Shown here piece by piece: positions 23,280-32,511 of a stretch of DNA of 41,854 bases; position 1 is the first letter of the stretch, and every line of letters begins with the position of its first letter. Made by a program: the position numbers and the translations under genes. The stretch comes from CAYSFE01 sp964430225 (GTDB lineage Bacteria; Patescibacteriota; Dojkabacteria; GCA-016699595; JBAXKR01), in contig CAYSFE010000008.1 of assembly GCA_964430225.1 (NCBI GenBank), forward strand, positions 1-41,854, read 5' to 3'. Under the pieces are notes generated by a model. The model was not told the DNA's origin. It searched no databases and saw only the letters and a list, made by a program, of their open reading frames with translations.

Positions 23280-25265
23280 TTACCATCCACCACCACCGCC
23301 TCCTCCTCCACCTCCGCCACTTGAACCTCCTCCTCCTCCTCCTCCACCTCCTCCTGAACTAAAACTATGACCTCCACTACTTGAACTACTACTTGAATAC
23401 TGTGTTGGATCTATACTTGATGATTGTAAAGTTGAAGATATATTTTCTCCTACGGAAGATAAGTCAGAGGAAATATTGTCTGATTTTCCAACAAAATATA
23501 TCCAGCTATTTGATGTATATGTATTTATATTTCCTTCATTTGAGATCATGGACTTCTCTATTACGTCTTTAAAATCATTAGTCCACTTTGATTCAGCATC
23601 AAAAGCTATTGCATATGGGAAATATTTATTAAATGTAGTCATATCCTTAGTATATTCCTTCCCCATTATCTTCACTCTTTCTGATTCAGTTGCAGTAACA
23701 AACATTTGTAAGCCTCTTACATAGTTTATCTTTTCAAGTCCCTCTTTAGTATATTTTTTCAATGTAGGGATTATTATACCTAAGAGTATAGATAAAACTA
23801 TTAGGATAATTATCTCTAAGTAAGAAGAGTTACTAATGCTATTTGAAACAAAAGCACAAAAGGATAGTGAAGCAAGTAATATTAATACTCCAATTCCATT
23901 TAATACACCTTTAAAAGCACCAACTGGTTTAGTCGTATCACTAAAATATATGTAAAGTTTGTAAAATACAGCTCCAATTGCTAACGAAAAGAAATAGAGG
24001 AAAATAAGACTTGGAATTGTAGTAAATCCTCTATTTGGTAGTATTGAAGCAATAAACACAACAACTAATCCAAGAAAGATTGAAACAAATTTAAGAAATC
24101 CATTATCATATTTTACTTTTTTCAAGAATTCTTCTTCAATTACATATCTCACAGTACCAATCATATTCTCAATTTTTGAATGATTCTTTTGCTTAAATTC
24201 TAAAGAGGTATAGCTTGTAAATAGATAGTCAATAAATTGTGATACTCCACTTTCTTTACCATCTTTAAGCTTAGCAATAGTGTATGAACTTCCTTTTTCA
24301 GCTTTATCTATTTGTAAATATCCATGTATTGCTAGAGATACTATTTCCGCAGTCAAACCTTTGAAATCAAATTTCTCTAATAGTAAAGCTCTTGCATGAA
24401 TGGGATTAATATCTACAGCGATATCAAATCTTGGATACGGAATTCGTACAATAGGTTCTTTACCAAATTTTAGATAAAGAAGTATTGATAAACCAATAAC
24501 TAACAAAAGACCAAGTATTAGGATAATATTCTGCCCATCATATTTTATTGCTAGTTCATTTAAATTAGGTGTTGGTTCACTAATTATTCCATTAGGGAAA
24601 TGTGTAAGTACAGTCATTCCTTGTAATCTAATTAAAGGACTCTTAAGAACTACTTGTACTATCGTCTTCCCATCTTTATCGTAAGTAGTCACATTTGTAT
24701 TTGTTTGATCAGTAGAATCTATAAATCCAGAATATGCTTCAGACTGTAATTTAGTATGATCTATTAGTGTTGGAAATACAACTTTTGAAGTAGACTTATC
24801 GATACCAAATGCCCATCCACTAGGGATAAGATTGTAGTAGAGCTCATCATTGTCCTTGAAGAATCCAACCAAACCGCTAACCTCATAAACTAAGTTATAT
24901 CTATATGTTCCATTTGGTAGAAGGTAATCAGATTTACCTATATATACTCTTACTCCTTTATTAATATTCTCAAGTCTATAGCTATCTGCTACTCCATCTC
25001 TTGTAACAGATAAAACTTTAAAATCAATTGTTCTAATATATCCTTTATCAGTTGTATACTCAGTAGGATAGTCTCTAAATATCCCTCTTTTAATCTGACT
25101 ACCAAATGATACTACTTCAATATCTTCTGTAACTCTTAGATTAGAGTTAGGAAGTATTTCTACAGTAGTATTAAAGAAGTTTGTTTTTTCAGTACCAATT
25201 GCACTTACACTACTAACAGGGATAAGGAAAAAGAAAAATAGAATTAATAATATCTTTTTAATCAT
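23280..25265 (-). CDS. DUF2207 family membrane protein with glycine-rich tail
   Basis: 661 residues. A signal peptide (LLILFFFFLIPVSSVSA) is followed by the DUF2207 ectodomain (DIEVVSFGSQIKRGIFRDYP and NLVYEVSG), one helix at about 245-265, a cytosolic winged-helix-like part beginning IHARALLLEKFDFKG, and two or more further helices. It ends in a run of about 30 Gly and Ser closing with W, as is common in DUF2207 and TPM proteins. Function is unknown; the frequent partner lemA follows. Back-to-back promoters separate it from the DUF1801 gene, and its own -10 predicts transcription starting at the ATG. Confidence 0.92.
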   Translation of the reverse strand: MIKKILLILFFFFLIPVSSVSAIGTEKTNFFNTTVEILPNSNLRVTEDIEVVSFGSQIKRGIFRDYPTEYTTDKGYIRTIDFKVLSVTRDGVADSYRLENINKGVRVYIGKSDYLLPNGTYRYNLVYEVSGLVGFFKDNDELYYNLIPSGWAFGIDKSTSKVVFPTLIDHTKLQSEAYSGFIDSTDQTNTNVTTYDKDGKTIVQVVLKSPLIRLQGMTVLTHFPNGIISEPTPNLNELAIKYDGQNIILILGLLLVIGLSILLYLKFGKEPIVRIPYPRFDIAVDINPIHARALLLEKFDFKGLTAEIVSLAIHGYLQIDKAEKGSSYTIAKLKDGKESGVSQFIDYLFTSYTSLEFKQKNHSKIENMIGTVRYVIEEEFLKKVKYDNGFLKFVSIFLGLVVVFIASILPNRGFTTIPSLIFLYFFSLAIGAVFYKLYIYFSDTTKPVGAFKGVLNGIGVLILLASLSFCAFVSNSISNSSYLEIIILIVLSILLGIIIPTLKKYTKEGLEKINYVRGLQMFVTATESERVKIMGKEYTKDMTTFNKYFPYAIAFDAESKWTNDFKDVIEKSMISNEGNINTYTSNSWIYFVGKSDNISSDLSSVGENISSTLQSSSIDPTQYSSSSSSSGGHSFSSGGGGGGGGGGSSGGGGGGGGGGGW

Positions 25266-25271
25266 AAATAT

Positions 25272-25300
25272 ATTTTAACAATCCTTATTGACAGTTACAA
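25272..25300 (-). promoter_or_regulatory. Promoter of the DUF2207-lemA unit
   Basis: On the minus strand: TTGTAA (25295-25300), 17 bp, TAAAAT (25272-25277). Transcription is predicted to begin at the A of the start codon (25265), a leaderless arrangement. Confidence 0.6.
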
Positions 25301-25316
25301 AGAATATTTTTAGTAT
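25288..25316 (+). promoter_or_regulatory. Promoter of the DUF1801 gene
   Basis: TTGACA (25288-25293), 17 bp, TAGTAT (25311-25316). Its -35 is adjacent to the -35 of the opposite promoter, so both polymerases would compete for this 45-bp stretch. Confidence 0.6.
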
Positions 25317-25347
25317 TAATTATTACTTTATACTTACGGTTTTAAAT

Positions 25348-25704
25348 ATGGATAAATTCAAAACAATTGACGAATACATTTCTTCTTTTCCTAAGTCTAC
25401 CCAAACAATACTAAAAGGTATTAGAAAAGCAATACAGGAAGAAGCACCAGAAGCTACAGAAGTAATAAGCTATGGAATGCCTACTTTTAAACTCAAGAAG
25501 AATTTAATTCATTTTGCTGCATATAAGCATCATATTGGAATCTATCCTACACCCTCTAGTGTAGAAGAATTTAAGAAAGAACTAGAAGAATACAAGACCT
25601 CTAAAGGAGCAATACAATTCCCTTTAAATGATCCATTTCCACTTGATCTTGTTAGAAGAATAGTGCGTTATAGAATTAAAGAAATGAAAATAAAAATGCA
25701 ATAA
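25348..25704 (+). CDS. DUF1801 (YdhG-like) protein
   Basis: From the ATG at 25348 (an earlier in-frame ATG at 25288 lies inside the promoter) the product is 118 residues: IDEYISSFPKSTQTILKGIR, then EVISYGMPTFKLKKNLIHFA, HHIGIYPTPS, and KGAIQFPLNDPFPLDLVRRI. These are the landmarks of DUF1801, whose Bacillus member was proposed to be an iron chaperone; the role here is unknown. It is the only plus-strand gene between 15.9 and 40.7 kb. Confidence 0.9.
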   Translation: MDKFKTIDEYISSFPKSTQTILKGIRKAIQEEAPEATEVISYGMPTFKLKKNLIHFAAYKHHIGIYPTPSSVEEFKKELEEYKTSKGAIQFPLNDPFPLDLVRRIVRYRIKEMKIKMQ

Positions 25705-25725
25705 TTCTTTTTCTAGGATTGGTAG

Positions 25726-26052
25726 CTATTTACTTAATGCATAAGCATAAGTAAATTGATAAAAATATGATTCCCAAAATTCTTTGGAAAGTTTGTATTG
25801 ATTTTTAAAAAGATAATAATCGATCCAAAACTCACGAAGTCTGCATAACTCCATTAATTGGGACTTACTAAGTTTGCAATCAAGAGTAATATCAATTAAT
25901 TCTAGAGACCTATAAAAGGCTGACAATGAATATTCCTTATCACCTTTTTCTCTCCATGAAAGAGATCTATATACTTCGCTTCCTATATTAGCCAGTTGTT
26001 CGAAAAATGATTTAGATTTCCAAGCTATTATAGTTTCATTTGGGTGTTGCAT
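25726..26052 (-). CDS. Small all-helical hypothetical protein
   Basis: 108 residues, predicted helical throughout: the motif EYSLSAFYRSLELIDITLDC followed by LMELCRLREFWIDYYL, then EFWESYFYQFTYAYALSK. It resembles a group of short proteins often seen in CPR genomes with a conserved RSLELIDLT-like core, but I cannot name a family. The start follows the DUF5674 stop by 2 bp, so the two are translated together. Confidence 0.7.
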   Translation of the reverse strand: MQHPNETIIAWKSKSFFEQLANIGSEVYRSLSWREKGDKEYSLSAFYRSLELIDITLDCKLSKSQLMELCRLREFWIDYYLFKNQYKLSKEFWESYFYQFTYAYALSK

Positions 26053-26054
26053 AT

Positions 26055-26393
26055 TTATTTAGTAATCACTTTATCCATTATTTCTAAGATTTTCTTTTGT
26101 TTCTCTTTGTTTTCTACTGATCTAGACATATTTTTATCTCTTGGCCTTATATTTATCATGGAATCAAACTCTATTCTATCTTTTTTAGATTTATCTGGAT
26201 AAATATTAATACCCCATAAGTCACTTTGATTTGAACCTTCTGATAAAAGAAAATGTTCTTCATCTGAATGAAGTCCTGCATCAACTACAACCTTATTAAG
26301 TTCAATATCTACTACAGCCTTTACAAGATTACCAAACATTTTAGAAGACATTTCCTTCAGTTCTTTTATTGAGATCTTTTCTACGAGTTTCAT
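26055..26393 (-). CDS. DUF5674 family protein
   Basis: From the Met at 26393 (MKLVEKISIKELKEM) the product is 112 residues; an earlier ATG at 26423 would overlap the 3' end of tRNA-Pro and is rejected. VKAVVDIELNKVVVDAGLHS, DEEHFLLSEGSNQSDLWGIN, IYPDK and the MINIRPRDKN motif are characteristic of DUF5674, a family found mainly in small-genome bacteria and of unknown function. It is coupled to the following helical protein. Confidence 0.85.
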   Translation of the reverse strand: MKLVEKISIKELKEMSSKMFGNLVKAVVDIELNKVVVDAGLHSDEEHFLLSEGSNQSDLWGINIYPDKSKKDRIEFDSMINIRPRDKNMSRSVENKEKQKKILEIMDKVITK

Positions 26394-26408
26394 AAAGAAG
26401 TTTAAAAA

Positions 26409-26485
26409 TGGTCGGGGCGACATGACTTGAACATGTGACCTCTCGCTCCCAAAGCGAGCGTTCTAGCCAACTGAACTACGCCCCG
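26409..26485 (-). tRNA. tRNA-Pro (anticodon UGG), CCA encoded
   Basis: On the minus strand the gene starts CGGGGCG at 26485 and closes with CGCCCCG (26419-26413), giving a 7-bp acceptor stem, then discriminator A and an encoded CCA (26411-26409). The D arm is AGTTCAGTTGGCTAGAACG, the anticodon arm CTCGC-TTTGGGA-GCGAG has a TGG anticodon, and the T arm is CATGT-TCAAGTC-ATG-like. It lies between the PEP-synthase-like gene and DUF5674 on the same strand, so it may be processed from the long transcript. With U34 it can serve all or most proline codons. Confidence 0.95.
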
Positions 26486-26512
26486 ATCTGGTATATATTC
26501 TAACATATTTTT

Positions 26513-29175
26513 CTACTTTTTCACTGTCTTTTTCTTAGGAAGGGAGATTTTAGGCTTTCTCTTTACTCCTGCCTTATTTGCTAGTAGATTTGCCTCAGCT
26601 TTAGCTATTTGTTTCTTAACTTCATTTATCTTATCTCTTGATACTGAAACTGCTGTTATACCCGATTCCACGATCTTTTTAATAGATAGATCAGATAGGT
26701 TATCTTCTATTAATTTACCTGTAAGAATTACAGGTACTTTGTATTTATTACATTTAGCTACTATGTTATCTAGTATCTCATGTATTCCACTGTCTTCCAT
26801 CTTATATGACTTGAAACTCATTGAAGAGTAATCAGATCCAAGTAGAAGAGGAAGTAAATCATTTGTATCAACTATTATTCCATCAATATCAGCATCTAGT
26901 ACTTTATCAAGGTTCATATACATTGCAGGAGTCTCAATATTTGCATATACCTTAAAACTTGATGATCTCTTAAATCCATAGTCTGTAATTCTTTGTTTTA
27001 CTTCTTTAAGTTCATTTATTGATCTTATATATGGGATAGATATCCATACATTTTTATTGTTATCTATATTTCTTACTCTTCTTATTGCTTCTAACTCTAT
27101 TTCAAGAAGATCATTCATATGTAGGAGTGAATACGCTCCTCTCACACCCATTGGAAGTATATTTTCTTTAATAGCTTCATCTATTTGATCTGATTTAAAG
27201 TCAGCAAGTCTATATATTACTACCTTTGGTGAATATGCACTTGATGCTTTGTAAAGAGATGAATATATACTTTGAGTAAGTTGTTTCTTTAAATCTTTAC
27301 TCTTAAGTATTTCACTCATATTTGTACCAAATTTAGAGAGTAGGTACTCAGCTCTCATAACTCCAATTCCATCAGTATTTACTACTTCATCTATAGATAG
27401 ACTGCTTGGATCTGTGATACTTAACATAACTGATGTTGCTGTATCTATTACGTCTACTTTTGTTTCAGCTTTCTTTACTTCTATTTCAATCTTCTTAACA
27501 GGAATATCCTCTATCTTTATCTCTTCTTCAACTATTTTAGGTATTTCAGATACAATTTCCTTTTCAATCTTGTTACTTCTTATTTCATATATTTTTCCTG
27601 ATCTACCATCCATTACTATCTTTTCACCTGATCGTAATATTTTACTTGCAATGCTTGTACCTACAATACATGGAATACCATAGTCCTTACAAAGAAGAGA
27701 GATTTCATTTACATCTGATCCATTATCTATTATGACTCCACTACATTCTTTAATATGATGATCTACATTACTTAGTGCTGATTCAAGTACTAAAATCTTA
27801 CCCTTTTCTATATCTCTCATATCTTCTTCACCAAGTAGAATTAACACTTCACCTTCAGCAACACCAGGAGCTACGGTATCTCCTTTTAATAGTAAACTTG
27901 ATTCATCTACTGTTAGCTTAATATCCTCTACTTCCTTTTCTTTTTTAACTATCTCTATATCTCCTTTTACTTTTAAGACTTTTTCTACTTCTTCTGTTAT
28001 TTTTACTGGAGTTGCTTCAAATTCTATTTTGTCTTCTTCACTTACTAGTTTTTCAATTCTATCTATCCCAAAGATATATACCTTTCCACCTTCATAGTAC
28101 CAAGTTGCTGCAACAGGAAAGTTATATGCCTTCTCTAAAGTATCCGAAAGTTTCTTAAGGTGTTCTATATATTTATCTTCAAGTTTTTGACGGGATTGCC
28201 AAGTTTTAGAAATATTTACTTTAAAATTTGGAGATTCGCCTTTATCACTTGATCCTTTTCTTATCATCATCCATTCTTGTGCTACTAGTTTCTTATCTTC
28301 GATAAGGCCGGTCTTTTTATTCAATATATATGTATCAGGAATTAGTTCATTTCTAACTAATGGTTCATGAAGTCCAAGTATTGCCTCTATTACCACTTTA
28401 TGTTCATCATTATCATATGGGTTTATCGTGTATAGATTTCCACTAATCTCAGGTTGAATCATCTTCTGAACTAGTATTGGAAGGCTTAGAGTCAATGGTG
28501 ATATATCTTTAAGCTTTAAATAGTAAAGATATTCAGGTTCAAAAACAGATGCAAGAAGTTTAAGTATTCCTACATGTAACTCTTTACTTGATCTAACATT
28601 TGATAGAGATAAGTATGAATATTCTCCTTTTTCTTCTTTTCTATTTAGTGAACTTTCAGCAATTTCAATATGTACAAATGCATCTGAAAAACCACTAAGA
28701 CTAGAATAGAATCTATCTACTTGTTTTGCTACTTCAGAAGGTAATTTAGAATCTAATATCTTCTTTTGAATATGAGCAGAAACCTTTTTAAAGTCATCTT
28801 TTGNNNNNNNNNNNNNNNNNNNNNNNNNNNNNNNNNNNNNNNNNNNNNNNNNNNNNNNNNNNNNNNNNNNNNNNNNNNNNNNNNNNNNNNNNNNNNNNNN
28901 NNNGAATCTAATATCTTCTTTTGAATATGAGCAGAAACCTTTTTAAAGTCATCTTTTGATCTAAAACTTCCTCCCTTAATATGTGATTGCCAAATATTTG
29001 TGAGGTCAATTGAATCAAAGAATATTTTAACTGCACTTGTTGTAATTACAAAAGAATTAGGAGTTGGTATTCCAAAGTCTGAAAGCTTAAGCAAATCAAG
29101 CGATTTAAAGCCTACTTCTCCAGTTAAATTCTCCGAAAGTTGATTTAAATTGTATACTAAATTTACTACTGACAT
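26513..29175 (-). CDS. Phosphoenolpyruvate synthase-like protein, catalytically degenerate; split by an artificial gap
   Basis: Read across the gap after collapsing the duplicated 55 bp, the frame runs unbroken for 835 codons (start 29175). It follows PEP synthase from end to end: an N-terminal part (EVGFKSLDLLKLSDFGIPTP), ATP-grasp C-part (LPILVQKMIQPEISGNLYTI), the swivelling phosphohistidine domain (DTVAPGVAEGEVLILLG...YGIPCIVGT) and the TIM barrel (DGIGVMRAEYLL, RLADFKS, PMGVRGA, DTNDLLPLLLGSD). Key residues are changed: the catalytic His of GGxxxHAAI reads GSDVNEISL (Glu), the catalytic Cys of CGQAP reads TGKLI, and the RSSA nucleotide site reads AESS. It is probably a pseudoenzyme. It follows the transglutaminase-like gene by 23 bp. 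As deposited it appears as two broken pieces. Confidence 0.88.
28749..28958. repeat. 55-bp exact duplication on both sides of the N gap (assembly artefact)
   Basis: Positions 28749-28803 and 28904-28958 are identical over 55 bp. They sit at the exact ends of the 100-N block, as expected when two contigs that overlap by one assembly k-mer are scaffolded without merging. Confidence 0.95.
28804..28903. other. 100-N scaffold gap (probably zero real missing sequence)
   Basis: Exactly 100 N, a conventional placeholder size. Removing the Ns together with one 55-bp copy (155 bp) brings the two reading frames of the PEP-synthase-like gene into register without a stop. Confidence 0.95.
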
Positions 29176-29198
29176 GTTTTAGTTTTTCAAAATTAGAA

Positions 29199-30983
29199 CT
29201 ACTTGTCAAACCTAAAGTGAAACTGCTTAAAAAGTATATATTTCAATACAATAAAGAGGATCGTAGAAATTACTATTGAAAAAAGTATTCTTAGAATCCA
29301 TGCAAATACTACTATAAGGTTAGATTTTACATATTTTATAATAAAACTTTGCGAAATTTCATTTAGACCAAATATTTTTACATCAATTTTTACATTCCTA
29401 CTCCCTTCATAGTTCCAATCTGAATTTTTAAAATTAATAATAATTTCTTTGGAAGAATTAGGATAAAGAATGATTTCATCGTTTAAATCAACGTTTATAC
29501 CATCTACTTTAATACTTTCTAATTCGACAACTCGAGATCCTGTATTAGTAAGCTTAAGTTTTGAAAAGCTATCAACACCTGAAGTAACAATATTACTTGA
29601 ATTTAGTAATTCTAATAGAAGTTTTGGCTCTTTTTCTTCATCAAACTTTGGATTAACTGAAGCAGATATTCTATATGAAGAAGGTAAAGCGTAATCCTTA
29701 AAAGTATAGTTTACTGTTGGATCAGAATAGTTTAAAAAAGAGATATGGGACAAGTCAAAACTAGAGATATAGTTAAAGCCTGTAGCTAAGTAAAGAGAGA
29801 TATCTATTTCTTTAAGTGTATTTTTCTCAATATATGAATTCCAAAACCAAAGTTTACTACCTAAGTTTACTACATTATCTCCTCCCATATATATACCTGC
29901 CTTTAATTCACTTTCATATCCTAATTTCTCAAGAATATTCGCAAATAGATAGGAGAGTTCATATGAATTTAGTTCAGTTTTATCTATTATTTTATCTAGT
30001 GTTAAACCTTCATTAATTTCACTCTCTTTGTAAGTATATTTTGACTTAAGATAGTTAGAAATATCGATAATACTTTTGCTTCCACCTATTGAACTTACAA
30101 GTGTATCAAGTTTAGAAGTTGAAGTTTTCCAAAACTTACCTTTAGGAATCTTATAGTTTGAGATTGATTTATTTCCATATTTTACTAACTCTATTCCTAA
30201 GTCGATACCATCTTTTTGAGACATTTGTAAGAAATCATTATCATAATTATCTCTTACAATCTTGTTACTTACGGCAATATCAGTATAGAAATATATGTCT
30301 TGATTATGGGAAATACTTGGAAGGTTCAATGCCACTCTTTCTTCACTTTCACCTAAGCTTCCATATTTTATTCCAATATCGTAATACTGTTTGTCACCCA
30401 ATGATATTAATGCACCATTTGTATTTGAAATACTTTTAAGTTTTAAAGTATTTGTTGTGGCTGACTCTACCAAATCATAGTTAAATTCACTTATAAAGCT
30501 AGGTTTACCAAGTTTTGAATCATATACTATCTCATTTATATACTCTCCATTCGAGACATCCAAATTTGATGGGATATATATGTTTAATAGACTGCCATAA
30601 CTTTCAATAACGTCAGAGGTAAGGTATGTGTATTTAAAGTTTAAGTCTTCAACACTAGTTACATATTTATCAGGAATATCTATACTTACATTATTTCCAG
30701 TGATTGAAAATGTTAATACATCACCATTTAACAAAGCTTGAAAATTTGTAAAATTAGTTTGAGGAAGATTTAGAGAAATCTTTCTAACAAACTTGTTTGG
30801 TTCTCTGTCTGTAACTTTTGTTGTTATCTCAACTGTCGTTATTCCCTTCTCTCCAACAATATATCTATACTTAGTATTTTCTTTAGAAATTGCATGAGTA
30901 GGTAATGAAGGAATAGAAAGAAAGAAAGTTAAAACAAACAAAAACAACGATATATGTTTTAAAACCTTAGGCAGTATTTTCAT
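29199..30983 (-). CDS. Secreted/membrane-anchored transglutaminase-like protein lacking the Cys-His pair
   Basis: 594 residues: a signal peptide (ending near PTHA), two beta-rich regions, a transglutaminase-like core at about 290-410, a further beta domain with NTGSRVVELESIKVDG, and a C-terminal membrane helix (about 555-580) with a basic cytosolic end. The core reads IIDISNYLKSKYTYKE, then KTELNSYELSYLFANILEKL, where active enzymes have GxCxxxA; WFWNSYI, where the His should be; and KEIDISLYL, with the Asp retained. Cys and His are thus both replaced, so it likely binds rather than cross-links or cleaves. It starts directly at the gltX stop, inside the long minus-strand unit. Confidence 0.7.
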   Translation of the reverse strand: MKILPKVLKHISLFLFVLTFFLSIPSLPTHAISKENTKYRYIVGEKGITTVEITTKVTDREPNKFVRKISLNLPQTNFTNFQALLNGDVLTFSITGNNVSIDIPDKYVTSVEDLNFKYTYLTSDVIESYGSLLNIYIPSNLDVSNGEYINEIVYDSKLGKPSFISEFNYDLVESATTNTLKLKSISNTNGALISLGDKQYYDIGIKYGSLGESEERVALNLPSISHNQDIYFYTDIAVSNKIVRDNYDNDFLQMSQKDGIDLGIELVKYGNKSISNYKIPKGKFWKTSTSKLDTLVSSIGGSKSIIDISNYLKSKYTYKESEINEGLTLDKIIDKTELNSYELSYLFANILEKLGYESELKAGIYMGGDNVVNLGSKLWFWNSYIEKNTLKEIDISLYLATGFNYISSFDLSHISFLNYSDPTVNYTFKDYALPSSYRISASVNPKFDEEKEPKLLLELLNSSNIVTSGVDSFSKLKLTNTGSRVVELESIKVDGINVDLNDEIILYPNSSKEIIINFKNSDWNYEGSRNVKIDVKIFGLNEISQSFIIKYVKSNLIVVFAWILRILFSIVISTILFIVLKYILFKQFHFRFDK

Positions 30984-32492
30984 TTACGATAAATATTTTA
31001 TTAAGTTCTCTATCCTAACTAGACATTCTGTCTTTCCAATTATCTGCATCATTTCAAAAAGTGGAGGAGAAAATGGTTCTCCCACTATGGCTAATCTCAA
31101 AGCCATGAAACTGTCAGCATCTTTTATTTCATTTGTTTTAGCAACATCTCTCATTACTTTCTCCCAGTCTTCATGTTTCCAAAGTTTTGAATCATCGTCA
31201 AGATTTTTGATTCCACTTTCTATTTCACCCACTATCTTTTTAAGTTTTAATTTATCAATATCTTTAACACCTTTAGAGTTTTCAATATTAAATTTTACTG
31301 GTTTATCAAAGAATAGCTTCATTTGATCAGCAAATGACTTAAATGTGAATGCTCTTTCTTGAACCATTTTAATACCTACCTCCATTTCAGCTTTTTTCTC
31401 ATTAAGTTGCTTAAAGATATCTGAATATTCCTTATTATATTTCTCTGCCCATTCACTTCCTCTTTTTAATAGCTCATCTATATTTAGAGCTCTAAAGTAA
31501 TGTCCAGCAAAGAACTCCATTTTCTTTTGATTAAAAGTTGGATTTGCTTTTTGTAATCCTTTAAGATCAAATGCTTCTACAAACTCTTCTAGTGTAAAGA
31601 ATTCTCTGTTATCTTTAGGTGCCCATCCTAGTAGCATAAGGTAGTTTAATACTCCTTCTACTAAATATCCCTCAATTAAATACTTCTCAGCAAGAAACAT
31701 TCCAGTCATATCACGTTTAGAAAACTTCTTACCAGTTCTTGGATCAAATATGACAGTCACATGGATAATTTCAGGTTTAGTATATTTTAAGGAGTCATAT
31801 AGATAGATATGATATGGAGTGGTTGCTATCCATTCAGGTCCTCTAAATACATGTGTTATTTTCATATCAACATCATCTACAACAACACCAAGATGGTATG
31901 TAGGGTATCCGTCAGATTTAAGAAGGATAATGTCATCAAGATCTTTACTCTCCCATGTAATATCTTTGTTTCCAATTAAATCATGGTATTTTATTGTTGT
32001 ATTTACAGGTATCTTTAATCTCACACAATACTTTTCACCACTTTCTACACGTTTCTTTGCTTCCACTGGATCTATATCTCTATCCCTATTATCATAGTGT
32101 GTTCGAATACCTGCCTTCTCTTGTTCTGTTCTTAACATATCTAGTCTTTCTACAGTATCAAAGGCATAGTATGCATATCCCTCGTCTACTAATTTATGAG
32201 CAATCTCTTGGTATTTAGGTAATCTTTCTGATTGTCGATAAGGGGCATATGGACCACCTACTACCATACCTTCATTCCATTTAAGACCATATGCATTTAA
32301 CATTTCATATAGCTTACTTTCTGCATCTTCTACTAATCTTTTTCTATCTGTATCCTCAAGTCTTAAAACAAATTGACCATTTGATTGCATTGCTAATGCA
32401 TAGTTGTATAGAACTGTTCGAATAAGTCCAATGTGTGGATATCCAGTTGGAGATGGAGCTATTCTTGTTCTATATTTATTATTATTCATCAT
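30984..32492 (-). CDS. gltX: Glutamyl-tRNA synthetase
   Basis: 502 residues, class I aminoacyl-tRNA synthetase of normal length that charges tRNA-Glu (and in organisms without GlnRS often tRNA-Gln). RIAPSPTGYPHIGLIRTVLY carries the HIGH-type motif, FVLRLEDTD the Glu-binding loop, HVFRGPEWIATTPYH the central motif, and KKFSKRD the KMSKS-type loop. The C-terminal anticodon-binding domain is present. It lies 19 bp after the GT4 gene in the dcw-containing unit and is followed without a gap by the transglutaminase-like gene. Confidence 0.96.
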   Translation of the reverse strand: MMNNNKYRTRIAPSPTGYPHIGLIRTVLYNYALAMQSNGQFVLRLEDTDRKRLVEDAESKLYEMLNAYGLKWNEGMVVGGPYAPYRQSERLPKYQEIAHKLVDEGYAYYAFDTVERLDMLRTEQEKAGIRTHYDNRDRDIDPVEAKKRVESGEKYCVRLKIPVNTTIKYHDLIGNKDITWESKDLDDIILLKSDGYPTYHLGVVVDDVDMKITHVFRGPEWIATTPYHIYLYDSLKYTKPEIIHVTVIFDPRTGKKFSKRDMTGMFLAEKYLIEGYLVEGVLNYLMLLGWAPKDNREFFTLEEFVEAFDLKGLQKANPTFNQKKMEFFAGHYFRALNIDELLKRGSEWAEKYNKEYSDIFKQLNEKKAEMEVGIKMVQERAFTFKSFADQMKLFFDKPVKFNIENSKGVKDIDKLKLKKIVGEIESGIKNLDDDSKLWKHEDWEKVMRDVAKTNEIKDADSFMALRLAIVGEPFSPPLFEMMQIIGKTECLVRIENLIKYLS

Positions 32493-32511
32493 ATTTTGAT
32501 TATACCAACTA

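Noticed and set aside
23280..23395. GC-rich short tandem repeats as a possible regulatory or mobile element.
   Set aside because: They are simply Gly and Ser codons of the DUF2207 tail, a usual feature of that family.
28804..28903. N block as a real insertion or repeat-rich region that split the PEP-synthase-like gene.
   Set aside because: The identical 55-bp flanks and frame restoration show an unmerged contig overlap.
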